6,517 nucleotides of DNA from Clostridia bacterium. GTDB lineage: Bacteria > Bacillota_A > Clostridia > Christensenellales > UBA1242. A program made the translations under genes and the position numbers. Location of the stretch: the NCBI GenBank assembly GCA_017938565.1, contig JAGBBI010000113.1, positions 1 to 6,517 of the forward strand, given 5' to 3'. Below are positions 1 to 5,078 of this stretch, piece after piece (the first letter of the stretch is position 1; every line of letters begins with the position of its first letter). The notes beneath the pieces are model-generated. The model saw only the letters and a list, made by a program, of their open reading frames with translations. It was not told the origin of the DNA and made no database searches.

Positions 1-468
1 AAGCTCATTGTTTACTGTCATTACAGAGATTAGAATTGTTTTAGCCTTAATTAGTTTTACAATTGACTTATAGTCAACAATGCCATCACTGTTAATTGGT
101 GCATATGAAACTTCAAAACCTTCTTGCTCAAGTCTTTTTGCACTTTCAATCACCGATGGGTGTTCAAAAGCAGAAATAATAATGTGATTTCCCTTGTCTT
201 TGTTTGCTCTTGCTATACCAAACAATGCCCAATTGTTTGCTTCTGTTCCACCAGAAGTAAAATAAATCTCATTTGCTTTTGCATTGATTGTTTTTGCAAC
301 AATTGCCCTTGATTTTTCAAGAACATCAGAAGCCTCACGCCCAAATGCGTGCAAACTGTTACTATTACCATTCACATCTTGAAAACACTTCAACATCTCT
401 TTATAAACATCAGTGCTTAGTGGAGTTGTTGCAGCATAGTCTAAATAAATTCTTCCATCCATACCCAT
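1..468 (-). CDS. Cysteine desulfurase, NifS/IscS family (3' end beyond window)
   Basis: This is the N-terminal 156 residues of a PLP-dependent class V aminotransferase-fold enzyme. The family takes sulfur from L-cysteine as an enzyme persulfide, for Fe-S clusters or tRNA thiolation. Family motifs appear in the right order: YLDYAATTP near residues 8-16, a GNSNSLHAFGREA block near 34-46 (usual form GNPSSxHxxGxxA), the PLP phosphate-binding TSGGTEANN at 71-79, the EHPSV motif with the cofactor-stacking His at about 103, and VMTVNNE at 149-155. The PLP lysine and catalytic cysteine loop would lie beyond the left edge, so activity and subtype (IscS, NifS or SufS-like) cannot be judged. I chose the ATG at 468 because GGGGGA lies 7 nt upstream and the promoter -10 is at 499-504. 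An in-frame ATG at 483 would have only about a 9-nt leader and no ribosome-binding site. The gene has its own promoter and is not co-transcribed with the paralogue pair upstream. Confidence 0.95.
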   Translation of the reverse strand, partial: MGMDGRIYLDYAATTPLSTDVYKEMLKCFQDVNGNSNSLHAFGREASDVLEKSRAIVAKTINAKANEIYFTSGGTEANNWALFGIARANKDKGNHIIISAFEHPSVIESAKRLEQEGFEVSYAPINSDGIVDYKSIVKLIKAKTILISVMTVNNEL

Positions 469-475
469 ACTAAAA

Positions 476-481
476 TCCCCC
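476..481 (-). promoter_or_regulatory. Ribosome-binding site deciding the cysteine desulfurase start
   Basis: The minus strand reads GGGGGA here, followed by 7 nt and then the ATG at 468. It overlaps the G of the alternative upstream ATG at 483, so the two starts are mutually exclusive in a simple model. The other genes in the window use GGAGG or AGGAGA at 6-8 nt, which supports the 468 start. Confidence 0.55.
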
Positions 482-498
482 ATTTTTTACTTTAACAT

Positions 499-527
499 AT
501 TTTACCACTTAATGTGAAAAATGTCAA
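499..527 (-). promoter_or_regulatory. Sigma-A promoter of the cysteine desulfurase gene
   Basis: On the minus strand there is a perfect -35 TTGACA (522-527), a 17-bp spacer, and -10 TAAAAT (499-504) preceded by TGG, which makes an extended -10. Transcription should begin near 491-492, giving about 24 nt of leader before the ATG at 468. Inferred from sequence match only. Confidence 0.85.
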
Positions 528-564
528 TAATTGGCTGTTATTTAATTAGTATAACATATATTTT

Positions 565-605
565 AATATAAAAATTCGCAACATTTAATTTCTGTTGCGA
601 ATTTT
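565..605 (-). terminator. Intrinsic terminator downstream of the paralogue pair
   Basis: Perfect 13-bp inverted repeat: arms 571-583 and 593-605, with a 9-nt loop at 584-592 and core CGCAACA/TGTTGCG. Read on the minus strand, the second arm ends in UUUU and continues as UAUAUU, giving the U-rich tail of a Rho-independent terminator. It lies about 57 nt past the stop codon of the 176-residue gene and before the next promoter. The GC core is short, so it may be only moderately efficient. The stem is symmetric, but no plus-strand gene needs it. Confidence 0.75.
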
Positions 606-661
606 AATTAACCTCAATTATTCATCTTCACCAGACTCGCTAGGTTTTTAATTTTATTTAT

Positions 662-1192
662 TTAAGACTGTTGTTCGCTTTTATTTGGCACATACCCCGC
701 TGCATTCATCTGGTTTGCAAGCATTGTATTAAAACTTCTGTCACTATTTTCAATTATTTGAGCTAACTTCTTTATCTTTTCTTTATACCAATTTTCTCGT
801 TCTTCTTTGTAGGCATTGGCATATGCTTGAAAATAATCATTCCCATTCTCATCAACAAAACCTATATTTTTTGATGCAACATAATTAAGCCATATATTCC
901 CTTCTTGCGTTTCATAGATATTTCCGTTTTCGCCAATATTAAAATTAACTATTGGAGCTCCTGAATTTACACCAGCACCACGGTCACCATAAACAGACCC
1001 AAAGTTCCCCAAATAGTAGGTCTTAAAAAGCCCTTCGTAATCAATTTCATTTACATATGTACTAAATGTAAAGATTGTTCCATATGCTGGATGATTTATC
1101 TTTCTGAAATCAGTATAATAAACTCTTGAATTATTATGTACACAAAATAATTTTATCACTTCGTCAACTGTTATATCTTTTATCCAATCCAT
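662..1192 (-). CDS. Hypothetical protein, second member of tandem paralogue pair (176 aa)
   Basis: I do not recognise the family. The protein is a clear paralogue of the 185-residue protein encoded just upstream, about a third identical by eye. Both start MDWIK-ITV-EV--LF. They share HP-YGT-FT (residues about 34-42), YLGNFG (about 60-65), a W--(F/Y)VA-KN-G segment, an ENGNDY/EDGNDY motif (about 125-130) and a C-terminal RE-WY helix region followed by FN. No signal peptide, membrane segment or known catalytic motif is visible. Composition is mildly acidic (about 22 D/E against 16 K/R), which suggests a soluble cytoplasmic protein. The start is supported by AGGAGA 8 nt upstream and by the shared N-terminus. 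It follows its paralogue by 44 nt with no obvious promoter between, so the two are probably co-transcribed. It has one cysteine (residue 17) that its paralogue lacks. Function unknown. Confidence 0.85.
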   Translation of the reverse strand: MDWIKDITVDEVIKLFCVHNNSRVYYTDFRKINHPAYGTIFTFSTYVNEIDYEGLFKTYYLGNFGSVYGDRGAGVNSGAPIVNFNIGENGNIYETQEGNIWLNYVASKNIGFVDENGNDYFQAYANAYKEERENWYKEKIKKLAQIIENSDRSFNTMLANQMNAAGYVPNKSEQQS

Positions 1193-1236
1193 TAATTAAT
1201 TCTCCTTTATTTGGTTATTTAATTTAGTTACATTCT

Positions 1237-1794
1237 TTAAGATTGTTGCTCTTCGCCATTATTTATAGAATATCCCGTCAATCTAACCAATCCATTAAAT
1301 CTATCATTAAACGCTTTGTCAAAAGAGTTAATTGCATTTTGTAACACCGAAATTTCTTCATTGTACCAGCGTTCTCTGCTATCTTGGTAAGTCTTCACAA
1401 ATGCCATATGGTAATCGTTACCATCTTCGTCAATTACACCTTTATTCTTTTGTGCTACAAATTTAACCCACCTACTTGCGATTGCAGGTTGGCGGTCAGG
1501 CTCACCATCTCTGTTAAATTTAAAGTCATATACCAATTCATCTTTAGCTAATACTGGTCCATTAGCCCATTTGCTCTTGCCAAAAATAGCACCAAAATTC
1601 CCAAGATACCATCGTTCTTGCAATATAGTCTCTTGCTTATCTTCAATTCTTGTCACATAGGTAAAATATGTCCCATATTGTGGGTGCGTTAGTTTGTCAA
1701 ATGCTGTAAGATAGTATGTTGAATCAATGTCATATGACAAGTCCGAAAACAAAGACTCCACTTCTTCAACTGTTATACCTTTTATCCAATCCAT
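1237..1794 (-). CDS. Hypothetical protein, first member of tandem paralogue pair (185 aa)
   Basis: Family not recognised. Visible organisation: an N-terminal helix-like segment (MDWIKGITVEEVESLF), an aromatic, probably beta-rich middle containing HPQYGTYFTY (about 37-46) and WYLGNFGAIFG (about 62-72), and a C-terminal part with EDGNDY (about 133-138) and a long predicted helix through RERWYNEEI. It has five tryptophans, no cysteine, and a net acidic composition (about 30 D/E against 21 K/R). There is no signal peptide, transmembrane span or recognisable active-site motif, so it is probably soluble and cytoplasmic. Compared with its downstream paralogue it has a few extra residues near 17-24 and a longer middle loop. 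AGGAGA lies 7 nt before the ATG, and a near-consensus promoter lies just upstream. The gene sits directly after the hslU terminator, in the place where codY lies in Bacillus subtilis, but it shows no similarity to CodY (no winged-helix or GAF signature). A binding or immunity-like role is conceivable but has no direct support. Confidence 0.87.
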   Translation of the reverse strand: MDWIKGITVEEVESLFSDLSYDIDSTYYLTAFDKLTHPQYGTYFTYVTRIEDKQETILQERWYLGNFGAIFGKSKWANGPVLAKDELVYDFKFNRDGEPDRQPAIASRWVKFVAQKNKGVIDEDGNDYHMAFVKTYQDSRERWYNEEISVLQNAINSFDKAFNDRFNGLVRLTGYSINNGEEQQS

Positions 1795-1819
1795 TTATAT
1801 TTTCTCCTTTTCGCATTTT

Positions 1820-1839
1820 TGTGATTTTATATTAGCACA
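1820..1839. promoter_or_regulatory. Candidate operator palindrome over the -10 of the paralogue-pair promoter
   Basis: A 20-bp imperfect palindrome of the form TGTGnTnnTATAnnAnCACA covers the -10 element and predicted start site. The outer TGTG/CACA arms recall Crp/Fnr-family half-sites, but the spacing (N12) is wider than the usual TGTGA-N6-TCACA. Chance occurrence in AT-rich DNA is quite possible. Confidence 0.25.
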
Positions 1840-1857
1840 CCACATTTTTATTGTCAA
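1829..1857 (-). promoter_or_regulatory. Sigma-A promoter of the paralogue pair
   Basis: On the minus strand there is a perfect -35 TTGACA (1852-1857), a 17-bp spacer, and -10 TAATAT (1829-1834) preceded by TGC, an extended -10. The predicted start site is near 1822, giving a leader of about 28 nt. It lies between the hslU terminator and the 185-residue gene, so the pair is an independent transcription unit. Confidence 0.88.
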
Positions 1858-1867
1858 TATGCAAAGT

Positions 1868-1904
1868 TTAAAAATAAAAGATGCCTGAGACTCAGACATC
1901 TTTT
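1868..1904 (-). terminator. Intrinsic terminator of the topA-trmFO-hslVU operon
   Basis: Arms of 14 bp at 1891-1904 and 1876-1889 (AAAAGATGTCTGAG against CTCAGGCATCTTTT on the minus strand) pair fully apart from one G-U. The innermost bases open to a small loop, and the minus strand then reads ATTTTTAAA, a U-rich tail. It begins 5 nt after the hslU stop codon. Confidence 0.9.
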
Positions 1905-1909
1905 AACTG

Positions 1910-3226
1910 TTATAAAACATACTTCTTTAAATTAAATGCTCTTAGTTCTTTTGACAAATGATTTGATATATATTCTTTATCAATTTTAACATCAACCATT
2001 GGATGATTTCCGTCTGCATTGAAGGAAATATCTTCAAGTAAAAGTTCTAAGACATTGTGCAATCTTCTTGCCCCAATATTTTCGCTTGTCTCATTCTCAT
2101 ACTCTGCGATTCTTGCAATTTCTTCAATCGCATCATCAGTAAACTCGATATTAATATTGTCAACCGACAAAAGCGCCTTATACTGTTTTAATAATGAATT
2201 TTCGGTATTTTTTAATATGTTTGCAAAATCAACTTGCTTTAAGCTGTTTAATTCAACCATTACCGGAAATCTTCCTTGAAGTTCAGGAATTAAATCTTCA
2301 ACTTTTGAAATATGGAAAGCTCCCGCTGCGATGAATAAAATATAATCGGTCTTAATTGGGCCATATTTTGTTGAAACAGTGCAACCTTCTACAATTGGAA
2401 GAATGTCTCTTTGAACACCCTCACGAGACACATCTGGTCCGTTTGGATTTCCGCCCTTGCCTGTAATTTTATCAATTTCGTCAATGAAAATAATTCCTGA
2501 TTGCTCTGCTCTGAAAAGCGCCTCTGATTGAACAGCGTCCATATCAATAAGTTTATCGCTTTCTTCTTGGATTAAAATTTCAATAGCTTCTTTAACAGTC
2601 TTCTTCGCTTTCTTTTTCTTGCCTCCGCCAATTACCCCATCAACCAATTCGCTGATATTAAATTCCATTCCAACGCCCATTCCGGCCATTATATTCATTT
2701 GCTTTGGTTGTTGTGCCATATCAATCTCAATAATCTCTTCGTTGAAATCACCATTCTTGACGCCATCTAAAAGTTGCTCTTTTGTAAGTTCAACACCGTT
2801 TTTATCAAGAGTGTTCTTTGCTTTTAAAATGTCCGCAATTTTATCAAATGCAACTTTTTCGCTTTTTTCTTTAACATCTTTATATTTTTCTTTCTTTACC
2901 ATTAATAAACTTGCTTCAACCAAGTCTCTAATCATACTTTCAACATCTCTGCCAACATAACCTACTTCAGTAAACTTGGTTGCTTCAACTTTTACAAAAG
3001 GAGCTTTCACAAGTTTACTTAATCTTCTTGCGATTTCAGTTTTACCGACACCAGTAGGTCCCTTCATTATGATGTTTTTTGGTGTAATTTCATCACGAAG
3101 TTCAGCGGATAACTTACTTCTTCTGTATCTGTTTCTAAGTGCAATTGCAACTGCCTTTTTTGCCTCGTCTTGGCCGATGATAAATTTATCTAATTCTGAT
3201 ACAATCTCTCTTGAAGTTAATTCCAT
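1910..3226 (-). CDS. hslU: HslU (ClpY), AAA+ unfoldase of the HslUV protease
   Basis: This 438-residue protein is the ATPase ring that unfolds substrates and feeds them into HslV. The length is normal for the family. Visible in order: an N-terminal region with FIIGQDEAKKAVAIALRNRYRR (first 20-odd of about residues 15-36), Walker A GPTGVGKT at 56-63, pore loop GYVG at 89-92, the HslU-specific insertion (I) domain at roughly 107-215 with a lysine-rich GGGKKKKAKK stretch at its end, Walker B IIFIDE at 245-250, the arginine-finger region ELQGRFPV at 315-322 (R319), and sensor 2 GARRLH at 385-390. The C-terminus ends KKYVL, comparable to the SRFIL tail that docks into HslV in Escherichia coli. The ATG lies 2 nt after the hslV stop, and its ribosome-binding site is inside hslV, so translation is probably coupled. 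The gene is last in its operon, followed at once by a terminator. Cytoplasmic. Confidence 0.98.
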   Translation of the reverse strand: MELTSREIVSELDKFIIGQDEAKKAVAIALRNRYRRSKLSAELRDEITPKNIIMKGPTGVGKTEIARRLSKLVKAPFVKVEATKFTEVGYVGRDVESMIRDLVEASLLMVKKEKYKDVKEKSEKVAFDKIADILKAKNTLDKNGVELTKEQLLDGVKNGDFNEEIIEIDMAQQPKQMNIMAGMGVGMEFNISELVDGVIGGGKKKKAKKTVKEAIEILIQEESDKLIDMDAVQSEALFRAEQSGIIFIDEIDKITGKGGNPNGPDVSREGVQRDILPIVEGCTVSTKYGPIKTDYILFIAAGAFHISKVEDLIPELQGRFPVMVELNSLKQVDFANILKNTENSLLKQYKALLSVDNINIEFTDDAIEEIARIAEYENETSENIGARRLHNVLELLLEDISFNADGNHPMVDVKIDKEYISNHLSKELRAFNLKKYVL

Positions 3227-3228
3227 AT

Positions 3229-3762
3229 TTACACCTCCTCAACTGTGATGTGATTATTTGTAAATACGCACATACTTCCAGCAATTTCAATAGCCTTCCT
3301 TGCGATTTCTTTTGCTGAAAGTTTTGTGTTTTGTAACATTGCCAATGCAGCGGCCTTTGCATAAGGACCACCAGAGCCAATTTCCAACACATCATTTTCT
3401 GGTTCAATCACATCGCCAACGCCTGTAAGCAAAAACATATGCTCTGCATCTGCTACTATCATTTGTGCTTGTAAATCTCTTTGCACCTTTCCGGTTCTCC
3501 AATCTTGTGCAAGTTCAACCGACGCACGCATTAGGTTTCCACTATACTTTTTTAGCATCTTTTCAAATTTTTCAATAAAAGCAAACGCATCTGCGGTGCT
3601 TCCAGCAAATCCCGCAACAACTTTATCATCATAAATTCGTCTTACTTTTACAGCGTTTGATTTTACCACATATTTTTCACCTGCGGTAACTTGACCATCG
3701 CCTGCAAGCACGGTTTTCCCATTTCTTTTTACAGCAACAATTGTTGTTCCTTTTAAACTCAT
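3229..3762 (-). CDS. hslV: HslV (ClpQ), peptidase subunit of the HslUV protease
   Basis: This 177-residue proteasome-beta-like subunit forms the double hexameric proteolytic core paired with HslU. Conserved blocks: TTIVAVKRNGK (residues 6-16), AGDGQVT (20-26, with the Asp equivalent to E. coli D17 at D22), KVRRIY (39-44, K39 matching catalytic K33 after a one-residue insertion), GFAGSTADAF, W-TGK-QRDL, the IGSGGPYA loop that shapes the active site, and the C-terminal TNNHITVEE. The family-typical nucleophilic Thr is residue 6, so a leader MSLKG would have to be removed. Alternatively, Met removal alone would expose Ser2, as described for Bacillus subtilis ClpQ (CodW). The start is fixed by GGAGGA 7 nt upstream, and the gene overlaps the trmFO stop by 4 nt (ATGA). 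This arrangement suggests coupled translation with trmFO and stoichiometric production with HslU. Confidence 0.97.
   Translation of the reverse strand: MSLKGTTIVAVKRNGKTVLAGDGQVTAGEKYVVKSNAVKVRRIYDDKVVAGFAGSTADAFAFIEKFEKMLKKYSGNLMRASVELAQDWRTGKVQRDLQAQMIVADAEHMFLLTGVGDVIEPENDVLEIGSGGPYAKAAALAMLQNTKLSAKEIARKAIEIAGSMCVFTNNHITVEEV
3232..3238 (-). promoter_or_regulatory. hslU ribosome-binding site embedded in the hslV stop region
   Basis: The minus strand GGAGGTG forms the last two sense codons of hslV (Glu-Val, from GAG GAG GTG) and lies 7 nt before the hslU ATG. The same bases thus encode the HslV C-terminus and recruit ribosomes for HslU, an arrangement consistent with coupled, balanced synthesis of both subunits. 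Confidence 0.85.
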
Positions 3763-5075
3763 CGTAATTCCTCCATTATCTTGTCAATTTCTGCCATTGC
3801 TCTTTCATAAATTGCCATTCTTTTAACTTTTTTATCTTTATACTTTCCATCTATTCCAGCCATTATTCCATAATTTGAATTCATTGGCTGAAAATTATTT
3901 GCATTAGCTGGGTTAGATATATAAGCAGTTAATGCACCTAGCATAGTTTTATTATTTAACAATAGGCGCTTGTTATTATAACGCATTAAAATTGAAATTG
4001 CAACCACCAAACCACTTGCTGTGCTTTCAACGTAGCCTTCAACCCCACTTAGTTGACCTGCAAAATAAATATTTGGATTTGACTTTAAACAAAAATTATC
4101 ATCTAAGTGTTTTGGTGAGTTTATAAACGAATTTTTGTGCATAACTCCATACTTCAAATATTCAGCGTCTTTTAATGCTGGAATTAAAGAGAGCACTCTT
4201 TTCTGCTCACCAAATTTTAAATTGGTTTGAAAGCCTACTAAATTATAAGACTCTTCTTCAATGTTTTCTTTTCTTAATTGAACCACAGCATATGGCTTAA
4301 TACCAAGCGGATTAATGTTTAAACCCACAGGTTTAAGTGGTCCATACCTAAGTGCGTCTTCGCCTCGTTTTGCCATTACTTCAACTGGCATACAGCCTTC
4401 AAAAACATCGCTTGTTTCAAAATCTTTTAATTCTACCGTTTCCGCATTTATTAATTCGTTATAGAAGTTTAGATATTCTTCTTTTGTTATAACAGCATTT
4501 AAATAATCGCCTTCGCCAATATCACTATACCTGTCTTGCTTAAAGCATTTTGTAAAATCAAGGCTTGAAGCAAGTACTATTGGTGCAGAAGCATCAAAGA
4601 AATATAAACTATCATCACCAAGCATACTTTTTATTGAAGATAGCAAACTTGACGATGTTAACGGGCCTGTTGCTATGACACAAATCTCATCTTGTGGCAA
4701 TTCTTTTATGTCTTTAATTTCTTTCGCTATTACATTAATATGTTTATGGTTCCTTATAACTGAGTCAACTCTTTCACTGAATTGGTCTCTGTTGACAGCA
4801 AGAGCCCCACCAGCTGGGACCCTACACTCTTTTGCAATTTTTAAAATCAATGAACCAAATCTTTCCATCTCGGCTTTCAGTAGTCCAGATGAAGTTGTAA
4901 TATCTTCATTCTTTAAAGAATTTGAGCAAACAATTTCAGCCAAAGTATCTTTTTTATGAGCTGGCGAATGGCTATTAGGCTTCATTTCATATAAATTTAC
5001 TTCAATTCCATTCTCGGCTAGAAAATATGCACACTCAGAGCCTGCAAGTCCTCCACCAATTATATTAACTTTCAT
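3759..5075 (-). CDS. trmFO: TrmFO, folate- and FAD-dependent tRNA (uracil-54-C5) methyltransferase
   Basis: This 438-residue flavoprotein (formerly Gid) methylates U54 in the T-loop of tRNA to ribothymidine, using 5,10-methylenetetrahydrofolate and reduced FAD rather than SAM. Visible features: an N-terminal Rossmann FAD motif [11 protein letters not shown] (5-15) followed by the acidic strand end LYEMKP, the CSNSLK motif with Cys50, the [25 protein letters not shown] block starting at 227 with Cys228, and a C-terminal FAD-contacting [14 protein letters not shown] (338-351). Cys50 and Cys228 correspond to the two catalytic-region cysteines described in Bacillus subtilis TrmFO (Cys53 and Cys226). 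Length is normal. It starts 3 nt after the topA stop, with a GGTGGAAG ribosome-binding stretch inside topA, and overlaps hslV by 4 nt. The xerC gene that separates trmFO from hslV in B. subtilis is absent. Confidence 0.98.
   Translation of the reverse strand: [438 protein letters not shown]
3770..3774 (-). promoter_or_regulatory. hslV ribosome-binding site inside the trmFO 3' end
   Basis: GGAGG on the minus strand (followed by A) lies 7 nt before the hslV ATG, within the penultimate codons of trmFO (Met-Glu-Glu-Leu-Arg). With the ATGA stop/start overlap, it fixes the hslV start and points to translational coupling. Confidence 0.85.
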
Positions 5076-5078
5076 TAT

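Noticed and set aside
124..473. Plus-strand open frames of about 60 residues opposite the cysteine desulfurase
   Set aside because: They are antisense to a frame with clear NifS/IscS motifs, have no ribosome-binding site, and their products are Cys/Phe-rich shadows.
505..521. CAC-N5-GTG inverted repeat in the spacer of the cysteine desulfurase promoter as an operator
   Set aside because: The arms are only three bases, too short to support beyond chance.
571..605. Inverted repeat as an insertion-sequence terminal repeat or attachment site
   Set aside because: A perfect hairpin with a U-rich tail right after a gene end is explained by termination, and no transposase, integrase or target duplication is visible.
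2019..3248. Plus-strand open frames opposite hslU, including a Ser/Ile-rich one that looks membrane-like
   Set aside because: They are antisense shadows of a well-conserved gene. The hydrophobic look comes from reverse-complemented Lys/Glu codons.
3186..3407. Minus-strand 73-residue frame spanning the hslV-hslU junction
   Set aside because: It is out of frame with two unambiguous genes, and its product has no family signature.
4675..4959. Plus-strand frame opposite trmFO
   Set aside because: Antisense shadow of conserved TrmFO blocks.
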